From NCBI GenBank assembly GCA_965279165.1, contig OZ257140.1, positions 186,001 through 250,000 of the forward strand: a stretch of 64,000 nucleotides of DNA. Reading direction: 5' to 3'. The DNA comes from JBAYIE01 sp965279165 (GTDB lineage Bacteria; Bacteroidota; Bacteroidia; UKL13-3). This document shows positions 35,722-45,774 of the stretch, piece after piece. Position 1 is the stretch's first letter. Every line of letters starts with the position of its first letter. The notes beneath the pieces were generated by a model. The model was not told where the DNA came from and did no database searches. It saw only the letters and a program-made list of their open reading frames with translations. The position numbers and the translations under genes are program-made.

Positions 35722-36024
35722 ATGGAAATCATTCATTTTACAGAAGCAGCACTTGTCGCAATCAATCAATTTAAACAAACATTACATGTACCTGAAGATC
35801 ATTATTTACGCATTGGAATCAGACAGAAAAATGAAAGCAACAAAAGGTTGGTTATAGGCTTTGATGAAAAATCAGAAAAAGACCAATTGAAAACCGTGCA
35901 AGGTATTGAAATCATTTATTCGCCAGGAGAAGTCTTTTTCTTTGCAGGAATGGCGATTGATTATTCGGAGAAAGATAACCGTAAAGGATTTACATTCGTA
36001 GAACAAAAAAACATTGTTTCTTGA
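35722..36024 (+). CDS. HesB/IscA-like protein lacking cysteines
   Basis: A 100-residue protein with the HesB/IscA fold pattern: 'IHFTEAALVAINQFKQTLHV', 'YLRIGIRQKN', 'LVIGFDEK', 'IEIIYSPGEVFFFAGMAIDY' and 'KGFTFVEQK'. True IscA proteins bind iron or Fe-S clusters through three Cys residues, one after the second strand and a CGC near the end. This protein has none, so it cannot be a classical cluster carrier. The frame runs back to 35644, but ATG 35722 fits the homology. Its stop overlaps the start of the next gene, which suggests a linked function. Confidence 0.72.
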   Translation: MEIIHFTEAALVAINQFKQTLHVPEDHYLRIGIRQKNESNKRLVIGFDEKSEKDQLKTVQGIEIIYSPGEVFFFAGMAIDYSEKDNRKGFTFVEQKNIVS

Positions 36025-37253
36025 TTTTCAGAGATAAAATAGCACTATCGTATCAGTCCATCAAAGGTAATAAACTCAGGGCAATCATAACTGCCTTGAT
36101 TATATCCATTGGAATCATGGCATTGGTAGGAATACTTACGGCCATTGATGGTATAAAATCATCCATCAACCAAAACTTTTCGGACATGGGGGCCAATACT
36201 TTTAATATCAAAAACAGAGGCAGTAATGTTCAGTTTGGAGTTAAAGGAAAAGCACCGAAGCGCTACCAAAAAATCACCCGATATGAGGCTTATGAATTTA
36301 AGGAATCGTATACGTATCCATCGGTAGTTTCATTATCCGTTAACGCATCCTTTGCAAGCACCGCCACTTATCAATCACAGAAAACTGAACCCAATATTAT
36401 GGTGATGGGCGGTGATGAAAATTACCTGAAAATAGCAGGATATAATATTGAACTTGGCAGGCCATTTAACCGTCAGGATATTACTTCAGCTGCCAATGTT
36501 TGTTTGATTGGTAAAAGTGTTAGGGATAAATTATTTAAGAAGAAGATACCAATAGGAGAAAGCATTCAGGTTGGTAGTGCCAAATACCGTGTGGTTGGCA
36601 CTTTGATGGAAAAAGGTTCATCCATGGGTTTTGGAGGCGACAGAATTATTATCGTTCCCATAGAAAATGCCAGGCAGGTTTTTGCAAGACCTAACATGAG
36701 TTTTGTAATAACAGCAGCTATTGATAACGTGGGTCAAATGGATGTTGCCGTAGAAGAAGCCAGAGCGGTATTTCGAAATATTCGCAGGTTAACGGCTAAC
36801 CGGGACGACAATTTTGAAATTGTAAAAGCAGATAATATCGCCGAAGATTTGATAGATAATTTAAAATATGTAACATGGGCCGCAACGATTATAGGTATCA
36901 TTACCTTATTGGGTGCAGCAATTGGGCTAATGAATATCATGCTGGTATCAGTAACCGAACGTACCAGAGAAATAGGCATCCGGAAGGCAATTGGTGCAAA
37001 TAATAAAACTGTACTTGCTCAGTTTTTATACGAGGCAATTATGATTTGTGTTTTTGGCGGTATTGGAGGAATTATACTGGGAATAGTTATCGGTAATATT
37101 GTGTCGTTACTTTTAAATGGAGGATTTATCATTCCTTGGTTATGGATTACAGGCGGTTTAATAATTTGTATACTCGTTGGATTGGTATCAGGAATTTACC
37201 CGGCATACAAGGCCTCGAGATTGGATCCGATTGAGGCACTGAGGTACGAGTGA
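36021..37253 (+). CDS. MacB/FtsX-type ABC transporter permease
   Basis: A 410-residue permease of the MacB family. An N-terminal helix (~15-40) is followed by a periplasmic MacB_PCD domain (~45-270), and three C-terminal helices form the FtsX domain (~285-400) with the signature 'GLMNIMLVSVTERTREIGIR'. Such permeases move lipoproteins, peptides or drugs by mechanotransmission with a separate ATPase, which is not encoded next to it. The start is TTG at 36021, overlapping the HesB-like stop by 3 bp. A conserved 41-bp element begins 6 bp after its TGA. Confidence 0.88.
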   Translation: MIFRDKIALSYQSIKGNKLRAIITALIISIGIMALVGILTAIDGIKSSINQNFSDMGANTFNIKNRGSNVQFGVKGKAPKRYQKITRYEAYEFKESYTYPSVVSLSVNASFASTATYQSQKTEPNIMVMGGDENYLKIAGYNIELGRPFNRQDITSAANVCLIGKSVRDKLFKKKIPIGESIQVGSAKYRVVGTLMEKGSSMGFGGDRIIIVPIENARQVFARPNMSFVITAAIDNVGQMDVAVEEARAVFRNIRRLTANRDDNFEIVKADNIAEDLIDNLKYVTWAATIIGIITLLGAAIGLMNIMLVSVTERTREIGIRKAIGANNKTVLAQFLYEAIMICVFGGIGGIILGIVIGNIVSLLLNGGFIIPWLWITGGLIICILVGLVSGIYPAYKASRLDPIEALRYE

Positions 37254-37433
37254 GGAAGTGTTGCCCACCTTCGCAAATGCTACGGTGGACGAGTGTTGAG
37301 GTGTTGAAGTGTTGAGGTGTTAAAGTGTTGAGGTGTTAAAGTACAGTGTGTTTAAGTGGGGGCTTCAAAACACCAACTTATATCTTATATCTTATAACTT
37401 ATATCTTATATCTTATAACTTATAACTTATATC
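37254..37433. repeat. Repeat-filled gap between the ABC permease and phyH
   Basis: Left part: a 41-bp element (37259-37299), identical to the one behind amn but in the other orientation, then five to six 8-bp units of gtgttgag type. Right part (about 37375-37433): heptamer units of tataagt/tataaga type that, read leftward, start directly at the phyH stop. The whole gap is repeats with no gene. Confidence 0.9.
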
Positions 37434-38297
37434 TCATAACTCCTCAAATCCCCATCCTAATCTTTTGTTGTATTCTTTCCAATACTCTTTGGCATCAAGG
37501 GTTGTACGTTGAGTAAAAGAAGGTTTCGGACCACGAAAAGATTCATTGCTGATGTCGTTCCACATGCCAACCATTGAAAAACGAATTTCATCTTTGGTTG
37601 CATTGTGTCCGCTTTGGTGAAAGAGATGGCCATCAAAAAACAATACATCTCCTACCTTCATTTCAAGCACCACATTCTGGTATTTGTTAACCAGATCCTG
37701 ATCGATAATAATTTGGGTTGCTCTACCGGGTATCTCATTCCAGGATTGTTTTGCAACACCCTCTTTATGTGAAGCAGGACAAACATGTATGGTTCCATTT
37801 TGGCTCGTTGTATCTCTTAAAACCGGGCACCATGTTTGTAAATATCGGGATTCGGGAATGGTGTAAAAAACTTCTTGATGCCAGCCATACGTTCTTCTTT
37901 CGTCGGCAGGAGGATCAATACGAACCCTGTTGGTCCAGCCATATAAGGCAGCGTGCTCCGGTAAACCAAGTAGTTCCCTAGTTATGGCCTCAATCTTTTT
38001 ATTGGATAAAAAACGCATAAAAGTACCAGAATAAGAAACGATATCATAACCCTCTCCTACCAGATCTTTGCTGTAATTAAATACATCTAGAATCAGATGA
38101 TCGAGTATTTTTAAATCAGCAGGATATTTCAACTCTGCTATTGTGTTAATCGGATGAGAAAGTTGGATTTTGTTTTTGTGTGCAATGGATTTAAAAACAT
38201 CCAAAAAAAGATAGAACATTTCCCCCATATCCGATTCGGAGTATACGTTTGGAATGATACAATAGCCATTCTCTTTAAAAATTTCGCGATTTCCCAT
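37434..38297 (-). CDS. Phytanoyl-CoA dioxygenase (PhyH) family protein
   Basis: A 287-residue Fe(II)/2-oxoglutarate oxygenase of the PhyH family. The predicted iron triad is H140 and E142 in 'GWHQEVFY' plus H227 in 'GHLFHQSGHN'. R239 in 'DEIRFSM' is the likely 2-oxoglutarate anchor. Glu replaces the usual Asp in the HxD pair. It probably hydroxylates a small molecule, but the substrate is unknown. The gene is alone, ends in a heptamer array, and is divergent from the antiporter gene. Confidence 0.83.
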   Translation of the reverse strand: MGNREIFKENGYCIIPNVYSESDMGEMFYLFLDVFKSIAHKNKIQLSHPINTIAELKYPADLKILDHLILDVFNYSKDLVGEGYDIVSYSGTFMRFLSNKKIEAITRELLGLPEHAALYGWTNRVRIDPPADERRTYGWHQEVFYTIPESRYLQTWCPVLRDTTSQNGTIHVCPASHKEGVAKQSWNEIPGRATQIIIDQDLVNKYQNVVLEMKVGDVLFFDGHLFHQSGHNATKDEIRFSMVGMWNDISNESFRGPKPSFTQRTTLDAKEYWKEYNKRLGWGFEEL

Positions 38298-38448
38298 ATT
38301 GCAAATACAAGAACAAGGATATACAATTATATCACAATAAAAAATGACACTTATGCAAACTACCCATTTTGCATTTTTAAGGATGATTCGAACGGAATAA
38401 GTTTGATTTGGTTAAACACTGACATTACCTTTCCCTTATATTTGGGCC

Positions 38449-39774
38449 ATGTGTATTTTGTTATATGTGCATCAAGCTACCATTTCAAATTGGTCGGTTA
38501 TTCCTTTTGTTACGCTATTGCTATTACTATCGACAGGTAGTATTATTTTCCCAAAATTCTGGCACGAATCCTATAAAATGGTATCCGTGTCGCTTGGATT
38601 GGTAGTGGCCTTCTGGTATATTTACTCGTTTAAGCAAACCGATATTGTAATCGAAACTTTTGCGGAATATGTTTCCTTTGTTGCCTTACTTTTTGCCTTG
38701 TATGTTGCAGCAGGTGGCATTTTTATATTTGCCGATTTCGAATCCAATACAAGGAACAATATTTTATTTTTATTGATAGGAGCGGCACTTGCAAATCTAA
38801 TCGGCACAACAGGAGCTTCCGTATTGTTAATCCGACCTTTTATGAGAATGAACCGATATCGTTTACAGCCTTATCATATCGTATTCTTTATTTTCTTTGT
38901 TTCGAATATTGGTGGTTTATTAACTCCAATTGGTGATCCGCCATTGTTTATTGGCTTCTTAAAGGGAATACCATTTTTCTATACCTTAATAAATTTATAC
39001 CTTCCATGGATATTAACCCTTATTCTGTTGACTTTATTTTTGTATTGGTTTGAAAGCAAGAATGTTGCATGGAATGAAATAGATATTTCGAAGCATTACA
39101 GCAATAAAATTATGGTGAAAGGTAAACGTAATTTTATATGGCTTGGTTTAGCCGTACTTACCGTTTTTATTGACCCGGGGATTATACCAAATTTACCGGC
39201 TTACAACTTAAATGGTCATAAAATCTCCTTTATTAGGGAAGGCCTTCAAATATTGATTGCATGTTTGTGTTTGTATACTGCCAATAAAAAAGCCTTACGC
39301 AGCAACCAATTTAAATATGAACCGATACGTGAAATTGCCTTTTTGTTTTTCGGGATATTTATGACGATGATACCTGCACTGCAGTTATTGCAACAATTGG
39401 GTAAGAATGGAATGATATTAAACCTCACGCAAACCTATTTTGCCAGTGGATTGGCCTCAGCATTTCTAGACAATGCTCCTGCCTATTTAAATTTCTTAAC
39501 ATTTAGTATGGGAGGACAAAATCTGCAAGTAAATCAGGTTAATGATGTAGTTGCTTTTGCCGATGGTTCTTTTATGCCATACGTACTTGCTATCTCTATT
39601 TCCTCTGTATTTTGGGGTGCTGTAACGTATGTAGGCAATGGCCCAAATTTAATGGTAAAATCAATTGCTGAACATGCGGGAGTTAAAATGCCTTCCTTTT
39701 TTGGTTATATTTTCAGGTATAGTATTCCGATCTTACTACCGATACTGATACTTATTTGGTTGGTTTTCTTTTAA
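38449..39774 (+). CDS. Sodium/proton antiporter (NhaD/CitM-like)
   Basis: A 441-residue membrane protein with about 11-12 helices from the ion-transporter superfamily that includes NhaD and CitM. The motifs 'NLIGTTGASVLLIRP' (~125-139) and 'NIGGLLTPIGDPPLFIGFLK' (~157-176) are the conserved hairpin and unwound helices. 'SAFLDNAPAYLNFL' and 'TYVGNGPNLMVKSIAEHAGV' form the second repeat. It is likely to exchange Na+ for H+. The ATG at 38449 lies unusually close to a TATATTTG box (38437-38444), so the leader may be very short or that box is not used. Confidence 0.85.
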   Translation: MCILLYVHQATISNWSVIPFVTLLLLLSTGSIIFPKFWHESYKMVSVSLGLVVAFWYIYSFKQTDIVIETFAEYVSFVALLFALYVAAGGIFIFADFESNTRNNILFLLIGAALANLIGTTGASVLLIRPFMRMNRYRLQPYHIVFFIFFVSNIGGLLTPIGDPPLFIGFLKGIPFFYTLINLYLPWILTLILLTLFLYWFESKNVAWNEIDISKHYSNKIMVKGKRNFIWLGLAVLTVFIDPGIIPNLPAYNLNGHKISFIREGLQILIACLCLYTANKKALRSNQFKYEPIREIAFLFFGIFMTMIPALQLLQQLGKNGMILNLTQTYFASGLASAFLDNAPAYLNFLTFSMGGQNLQVNQVNDVVAFADGSFMPYVLAISISSVFWGAVTYVGNGPNLMVKSIAEHAGVKMPSFFGYIFRYSIPILLPILILIWLVFF

Positions 39775-39884
39775 CCATTCCAAATCGAGTACAATAGCAG
39801 ACACGACGTTAAAGATTTTTTGTAAGTTTAATATGTAAAGACTACTTATAAGTTGTTATGTATTCTAACTATTAATACCCTGCA

Positions 39885-40760
39885 TTACTGACAACCAAAT
39901 TTTAATTTAGATTTCTCATTGGTTTGGTCTTCCGAGCTATTCCAAACTGCCTTTCTTACTGTAACAGTTACATCCACAAGAATGCTGGTTGGGTTGGTAA
40001 TATTAAAATACTTACGAGGAATCATGGTGATTTTAAAACGACCATCACTCATTTTTAACATGCGTAACATTGGGTTGTTTTGCACTTGTAAAAATTTACT
40101 CGGTTCAATTGTAGTCACAATTGCAGTAGCAGTATCTTTAACTGTAGCAACCATATGCATATAAACCTCACCATCATTCAGGTTTTGCATGGTAGTTTTG
40201 GTTTCGAGCGGATTATCATAAACAAGCGATGTAATTTGTGTTTCTAACATAATAGCAGGCACGGTATATAATAAACCCCTATCTAATTTTGGTGGTTCAA
40301 CCGCTACATTAAAGTCTTCTGTTTTAACATCAGGATCGCCATAACCGCCTCCATCTTTTGGTTTAACCAAGAAAGAAATATCACTTGCGTAAACCGTATT
40401 TGCATCGCAGTTGTAGAATACAGTTGGAACCATTTCATAATACCAAACATTTGCTCCTTTGGTATCGTCCTTGGTCATTTTCAATCGTTCGTTAGAACTT
40501 TTCCATGGCTTGTCGCCTTCTCCATTTACCAGTGTATCAGCGCGTTCCGTCTCGGTAGGTTTCCAAGTCCAGATATAATATGGTCCAACGGGGTCGGCCT
40601 TCATGGCATCAGCAGTTGCCGCAGTAACTTTATTCAAATCACAATACAAGCGAACGGTTTTTGTAACATCCGGATTTTCGGGTTCAATCCAAGCTGCCTG
40701 GGCTGAAACATGTTGGTTTACACCCAATATTACCGATAGAATTAGTATATACTTTTTCAT
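39885..40760 (-). CDS. Secreted protein of the glucan locus (SusE/F position)
   Basis: A 291-residue exported protein with signal peptide MKKYILILSVILGVNQHVSAQ. The mature part is beta-rich, with 'ENPDVTKTVRLYCDLNK' and 'VTVTVRKAVWNSS' strands and aromatic stretches such as 'YYIWTWKPTE'. It is the last gene of the amylase-SusC-SusD operon, 3 bp after a lipoprotein gene. In this position Bacteroidota loci usually encode surface glycan-binding proteins (SusE/SusF-like). A glycan-binding role is inferred from position only; no known domain is recognised. It has no T9SS tail. Confidence 0.65.
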   Translation of the reverse strand: MKKYILILSVILGVNQHVSAQAAWIEPENPDVTKTVRLYCDLNKVTAATADAMKADPVGPYYIWTWKPTETERADTLVNGEGDKPWKSSNERLKMTKDDTKGANVWYYEMVPTVFYNCDANTVYASDISFLVKPKDGGGYGDPDVKTEDFNVAVEPPKLDRGLLYTVPAIMLETQITSLVYDNPLETKTTMQNLNDGEVYMHMVATVKDTATAIVTTIEPSKFLQVQNNPMLRMLKMSDGRFKITMIPRKYFNITNPTSILVDVTVTVRKAVWNSSEDQTNEKSKLKFGCQ

Positions 40761-40763
40761 GAT

Positions 40764-41252
40764 TTATTGTTTGGCAAATTGAAGTTTAAAAGTCATAACG
40801 GAAGAGCCTGAACAGGAAGCTGATTCTTGGTATTCCAGGTATCCGCCGGGTGCCTGAATATTTGATCCAATCGGGATTACGGTACCTGAATTCAGAATAA
40901 TCTTTGTTGGATAATTGTTATCATCATAACTCCATGTACCGGAACTTCCAAAATAACTAACCATCACACCAGTTGTATCGGAAACAAAAGTTTGGTTGGT
41001 GGTATTGAAAGTAATATTTGGTTTTTGGGTTGCAGGACTCATAGAATAAAAGTCGGTTATATCAATACTCTCTTTGGTCAAAGAAAGTTCGTCGACTTGT
41101 GAGGCTTTTGACAATACCCACTTACCATTAAGAATGCTGTTAAAATTCTCGGCAGAGTATATTGGTGGACCAATCTCTTTGTCCTTATCGTATGGCTTTT
41201 CGCACCCGAATGCGAGTAAGCAAATAAAACCGGAGATAATATATTTTTTCAT
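40764..41252 (-). CDS. Small lipoprotein of the glucan locus (lipocalin-like)
   Basis: A 162-residue lipoprotein. The signal 'MKKYIISGFICLLAFGC' ends in Cys17, a good lipobox for the surface or periplasm. The mature part starts acidic ('EKPYDKDKEIGPP') and then has 'LNGKWVLSKASQVDE' and 'GTWSYDDNNYPTKIIL', the pattern of short lipocalin-like beta proteins found beside SusC/SusD (DUF5004-like). It lies between susD (6 bp) and the secreted protein gene. A role in glucan binding is inferred from context. Confidence 0.68.
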   Translation of the reverse strand: MKKYIISGFICLLAFGCEKPYDKDKEIGPPIYSAENFNSILNGKWVLSKASQVDELSLTKESIDITDFYSMSPATQKPNITFNTTNQTFVSDTTGVMVSYFGSSGTWSYDDNNYPTKIILNSGTVIPIGSNIQAPGGYLEYQESASCSGSSVMTFKLQFAKQ

Positions 41253-41258
41253 ATCGTA

Positions 41259-42677
41259 TTAATTACAAACTGCTAAAGGATTATACACAAACAAACTGGA
41301 GGTGCCGCAGGAAGATGGAAACTGTAGCACCATGCCATTGCAATTCCAAATAACACCACGTATGTATACCGGAGAACCGGAACCGGTGCGATTAACATCT
41401 GCTCCTATTCGTTTCAATTGATGAATACGGTCGCCTTCACAAACCATTTCCCGACGTCGCTCATTACGAATATTCTCAAGCAAACTTGGGGTATTGATAG
41501 CCGCTAAAACAGGTGCCGGATTATAATAAGCCCTGTTTACAATCTTTGTAATTTCGGTTGTAGCACCTGCATTATCACCTTGCATCGCAAGAATTTCAGC
41601 TTTCATCAGTACCAAATCTGTTAAGGTTAAATAGGGAGTTGCAAAGGTAGTTAAATTAAACTTGGTTGAAGCCGCAAGCTCATCAGGAGTCCCGGCATTA
41701 AATAAGGTAACCATTTTGGAACGTTTGTCGTTGGTATCTTTTAACAAGTTATACATATCGGTTGAAAGGCCCATCAGGGGAATTCCTAAATCACTACGGT
41801 ATGCTGCTTTAAATTCTCCGGAACGAGCGCTATTTTCATATGGATTATCCCCTGCTACAAATCCGAATATAATTTCGCTTGCAATTTCATCCCGTTTAAA
41901 ACGATTCAAACTATCGCTTAGGGTATAGGTTCCGTTATTGATAAGTTCATTTATTAAGGGAAGGGATAAAGCATATTGACCGCTTAAAAAGTAAACTTTT
42001 GCCAATAGTGCTTTAGATGCATTTTGACTTGCATAAACTCCATTCGTTGGAGGTAGTTTAGAGATCGCGGTTGTTAAATCCGAAACAATCATCTCATATG
42101 TTTGCGCCACATTGGAACGAGGAATTGCTTCATTTTTGGCTCTTTTGCGAAGCATCACACCTAGGTGTGAATTGTCTGCAGTATAACCAGCCGGTTGGGC
42201 AAATAACTTAACCAATTCGAAATGACATAAGGCTCTTAGAAAAGCAGCCTCTCCTTCCATTCTTTGACGTTCAGCCGTACTTAAATCTGTAACATAATCA
42301 TAGTACAAATCCATTGTATTAGCCCTGTATATGGTATAATAAGGCTGGCTAAACACACTGCCTACATAAGAATTAAATTGATCGATATTGTGTTTATAAA
42401 TTGCCATTCTAAAAGGGTCGTTATTGGAAGGAGGCGTTACATCATCGGCGAGTAAATCACCCGAAATTTGAAACATTCCATTCATCATATTGGCACAATT
42501 GTCGTAGCATGAATTTAACAAATTCTGCATGTCCTGTGGCGTTTTTATCGCATCTTCAGGTGAAAGTCCCAGACTTGGATTTTTCTCTGCTTCTACTTCG
42601 AGATTTTTTTCACAAGACGAAACCAGTGTAAATAGTACAACCAGAATCGGGATTAATTTTAATGTATTTATTTTCAT
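41259..42677 (-). CDS. SusD/RagB-family outer-membrane lipoprotein
   Basis: A 472-residue SusD homologue. The lipobox 'LVSSC' places the lipid on Cys22. The SusD N-terminal part ('IKTPQDMQNLLNSCYDN'), the TPR region ('RMEGEAAFLRALCHFELVKL') and the C-terminal block 'NIRNERRREMVCEGDRIHQL' are all present. It forms the lid over the SusC porin and binds oligosaccharide. The length is near the family norm. It follows susC by 11 bp in the operon. The genes around it point to an alpha-glucan such as starch. Confidence 0.93.
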   Translation of the reverse strand: MKINTLKLIPILVVLFTLVSSCEKNLEVEAEKNPSLGLSPEDAIKTPQDMQNLLNSCYDNCANMMNGMFQISGDLLADDVTPPSNNDPFRMAIYKHNIDQFNSYVGSVFSQPYYTIYRANTMDLYYDYVTDLSTAERQRMEGEAAFLRALCHFELVKLFAQPAGYTADNSHLGVMLRKRAKNEAIPRSNVAQTYEMIVSDLTTAISKLPPTNGVYASQNASKALLAKVYFLSGQYALSLPLINELINNGTYTLSDSLNRFKRDEIASEIIFGFVAGDNPYENSARSGEFKAAYRSDLGIPLMGLSTDMYNLLKDTNDKRSKMVTLFNAGTPDELAASTKFNLTTFATPYLTLTDLVLMKAEILAMQGDNAGATTEITKIVNRAYYNPAPVLAAINTPSLLENIRNERRREMVCEGDRIHQLKRIGADVNRTGSGSPVYIRGVIWNCNGMVLQFPSSCGTSSLFVYNPLAVCN

Positions 42678-42688
42678 ATTTCCTGTGA

Positions 42689-45600
42689 TTAAAATGAAAT
42701 GCTGATTTGGAAATTATAGGTTCTTTCCTGAGGGGCGTTGAGATAGTATACATTTTGCGCCTGCAGGTTTCGCGATTGATCGATATTACCTTCACCATCG
42801 CGAGCAATTTCAGGATCCAGTCCGGGATAATTGGTAAACACAAACAAATTGGTTCCGATAAAGGCAAGTCTTGCTTTTGATATATGTGTTTTTTCGAGGA
42901 ATTTCGTTGGAATATTATATCCTAGAGTGATGCTCCTTAAACGAACAAAACTTGCGTCATATAACCACATTGGCGTATTGTATTGCCATTCGTTTGGCAA
43001 ACCATAGGTAGCAGGATCGAGCGTTAAACGTGGGAAAGTTGCATCATCGCCCGGTTTTTGCCATCTGTCGGCAATTTCGGAACGCATATTCCAATAAGTA
43101 GTAACTCCCATTTGGCGCTTTGCTGATGCATCGTAAATACTTCCGCCGAGTTGAAAAGTAAATAAGACCCCTAAATCCCAGCTTTTCCATTGGAATGTAT
43201 TGGTAATACCACCTGTTGCAAGAGGCAAAACTGAACCAACAGGAACGCGGTAATCAGGAGACCAAGTATATGTTTGGTTACCTTGTTTATCGAGGTAAAC
43301 AGGTTTTCCATTTTCTTTATCGACATGGGAAAATCTTACGAGATAAAATGTACCTACCGGTTTACCAACAACTGCACGGGTATCGTTGGTTCCACCGCTA
43401 ACTGCATCTTCTGTATAATTTCCGGTACTGGTTAATTCATTAAAGTTTCGTGCAATATTAAAATCGGTTGTCCAACGGAAATTTTTATGGTCGATATTTC
43501 TTGTCTTGATGCTGAATTCAATTCCTTGGTTGGTTATTATACCGATATTGTCGTAATAAGTGGAGAATCCATTTGAGGGATCAATGGTTAATTCAGCAAT
43601 TACATCAGCAGTACGTTTATGGTAATATTCCAAGCTACCACTTACCCTGTCGTTAAACATTCCATAATCAAGACCGATATCAAATGTCCAGGTTGTTTCC
43701 CACTTCAAATCCTGGTTTTCGAGTTTGCTTGGGTATAAAATAGGTTGGTTGTTATAGGGTTTAGACGGGTCGTATTGAAAGTAGCCATTTTTAGCGTTGG
43801 GGTCAAAACCAGAGTTTCCTGATTTACCATAACTGGTGCGGACTTTAAGAAACGTAATGGTTTTGTTTCCTTGTAAAAAATCTTCTTCACTGATAATCCA
43901 ACCAATAGAAGCTGCCGGAAATAATCCGTATTTATTGTTATCTCCGAATTTAGAAGAGCCATCGTAACTAAAAGTTAATCCGGCGAAATATCGTCCGTTA
44001 TAATTGTAATTCACCCTTCCGAAAAAACGTTCAAAAATCCATTCCTTTGGTATCGTATAACTTTTTACTGCCGTTGGGTTGTTCGGATCCTTTTCGTTGC
44101 TTGTAATAAATCCGGTTGTATTTAGTGCATCATTGATAATGCCTTCCTTGATATTTCGTTGGCGTTCATAGCCCCCCATAAAGGTGAAATGGTTTAATAC
44201 ATTTAAATCATATAGATAATTTATGGTAGCTGAATAGTTGCTGTTCGATGTGTAGTAGGTTTCGCGTCGTGAGCGGGAATTGGGTGTTCCAGGTGTAACT
44301 ACCTTCATCAATTCCTGTGGACCATACTGGTTATCGGTAACATCCTGGTAATCGTAATTACCTTGAATGCGTGCAGTTAGATTCTTTATTATTTCATAGT
44401 CGGCAGCACCACCAAGAAATACGCGATTTTCGACCGTGTTCCATTTGTATAAATCCTGCATCATTACCGGATTGGATTTAAAATTTGCATCCGAATTATT
44501 AAACAAGAAATAGGAACCATCCGGATTGTACACCGGATAAAACGGCATAGCGGTAGACATCACCATTCCGAATCCTCCCGACCAACCGGAATAAACCCGG
44601 TTGTTGTTTCCATAGTTGTATGACATATTTCCCATCAGGTGTAATTTTTTATTTACCTGATAATCCAGGTTAATCCTTTCGTTGATTCTTTCGTAGGCAT
44701 TGCCTTTTATAAATGTTTCGTTGTTGGAATAAGAAAAACTATTCATGAGGGATAATTTTTTCCATCCTTTAGATAGAGAGATATTATGGTTTTGTTTTAC
44801 GCCAACTTGTGTGGTTAAATCGAGCCAATCGGTATTGTACTTACGGGCATCATCCCATGAAATTGGAATTCCTGCACCTTGCAAATCCGGTTTACCGGTG
44901 TTACCATCGTTAATCCAAGCTTCTTCAAACAATTGTAAAAACTCATCGGTACTGAGCATATTGGGTTTTGCTGTTGGGGTAGAAAAACCAACCTGACCGG
45001 TATAATTAATTACCAATTTACTTCCTTCCTTGGCACGTTTGGTAGTTACCATAACAACACCGTTAGCACCTCTTGATCCATAAATAGAAGTAGCAGCGGC
45101 ATCTTTCAATACTTCCACCGATTCGATATCATCCGGATTTAAAGAAGAAAGCGGGTTGACATTAAAACCACCACTGTTTCCATATAAACCATAATCCTGA
45201 GAAATTGGAATACCATCAATTACATATAGCGGATCGCCGCTTGCGGCAAGAGAAGAAATTCCACGGATACGAATTATGGAAGGTGAACCAGCCAATCCGG
45301 AACCTTGTGTAACCACAACACCTGCCAATTTTCCCTGCATACCTTGCTCAAAACTTTGAACCGGAATATCGTTCAATTCTTTCCCGCTTATTTTACCGAT
45401 GGCAGAAGTTAGTTCACGTTTGCGTTGTACACCGTAACCAACTTTTACAAATTCGTCTAATTGTTTTGGGTCGTCTTTTAAGATAAAATTTCCCATTTCG
45501 ATATCGGATACCCCAACCTTAATTTCTTGGATACTGGAGCTTAATCCGGTGTACGAAATTTTAACCTTGTAGTTACCTTCCGCAACTTTAATCCTGAATT

Positions 45601-45763
45601 TACCATTGAGGTCGGTTGTGCTTCCGTATTTTGTTCCCAGAACTTGAATTACGGCACCAATTACGGGTTGTTTCTTATTGTCGAGTACCTCACCCGAAAT
45701 ATACTGGGCAAATGCACCTGTTGAGACAAAAAGTAGAATAATCAGCAGTAGTTTTTTATGCAT
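42689..45763 (-). CDS. SusC/RagA-family TonB-dependent transporter
   Basis: A 1024-residue outer-membrane transporter. It has a signal peptide (to about residue 19), a carboxypeptidase-like N-terminal domain (~20-105, 'ISGEVLDNKKQPVIGAVIQ') and a plug with the SusC signature 'RIRGISSLAASGDPLYVIDG' (~166-185). A 22-stranded barrel follows, ending 'YNFQISISF' with the C-terminal Phe of outer-membrane proteins. It imports oligosaccharides together with SusD using TonB energy. It starts 11 bp after the amylase stop in the same operon. Confidence 0.95.
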   Translation of the reverse strand: MHKKLLLIILLFVSTGAFAQYISGEVLDNKKQPVIGAVIQVLGTKYGSTTDLNGKFRIKVAEGNYKVKISYTGLSSSIQEIKVGVSDIEMGNFILKDDPKQLDEFVKVGYGVQRKRELTSAIGKISGKELNDIPVQSFEQGMQGKLAGVVVTQGSGLAGSPSIIRIRGISSLAASGDPLYVIDGIPISQDYGLYGNSGGFNVNPLSSLNPDDIESVEVLKDAAATSIYGSRGANGVVMVTTKRAKEGSKLVINYTGQVGFSTPTAKPNMLSTDEFLQLFEEAWINDGNTGKPDLQGAGIPISWDDARKYNTDWLDLTTQVGVKQNHNISLSKGWKKLSLMNSFSYSNNETFIKGNAYERINERINLDYQVNKKLHLMGNMSYNYGNNNRVYSGWSGGFGMVMSTAMPFYPVYNPDGSYFLFNNSDANFKSNPVMMQDLYKWNTVENRVFLGGAADYEIIKNLTARIQGNYDYQDVTDNQYGPQELMKVVTPGTPNSRSRRETYYTSNSNYSATINYLYDLNVLNHFTFMGGYERQRNIKEGIINDALNTTGFITSNEKDPNNPTAVKSYTIPKEWIFERFFGRVNYNYNGRYFAGLTFSYDGSSKFGDNNKYGLFPAASIGWIISEEDFLQGNKTITFLKVRTSYGKSGNSGFDPNAKNGYFQYDPSKPYNNQPILYPSKLENQDLKWETTWTFDIGLDYGMFNDRVSGSLEYYHKRTADVIAELTIDPSNGFSTYYDNIGIITNQGIEFSIKTRNIDHKNFRWTTDFNIARNFNELTSTGNYTEDAVSGGTNDTRAVVGKPVGTFYLVRFSHVDKENGKPVYLDKQGNQTYTWSPDYRVPVGSVLPLATGGITNTFQWKSWDLGVLFTFQLGGSIYDASAKRQMGVTTYWNMRSEIADRWQKPGDDATFPRLTLDPATYGLPNEWQYNTPMWLYDASFVRLRSITLGYNIPTKFLEKTHISKARLAFIGTNLFVFTNYPGLDPEIARDGEGNIDQSRNLQAQNVYYLNAPQERTYNFQISISF

Positions 45764-45774
45764 ATCGTTTAATT

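Noticed and set aside
38154..38540. 128-residue rightward frame across the phyH/antiporter gap
   Set aside because: It is antisense to the phyH 5' end and overlaps the antiporter start in another frame.
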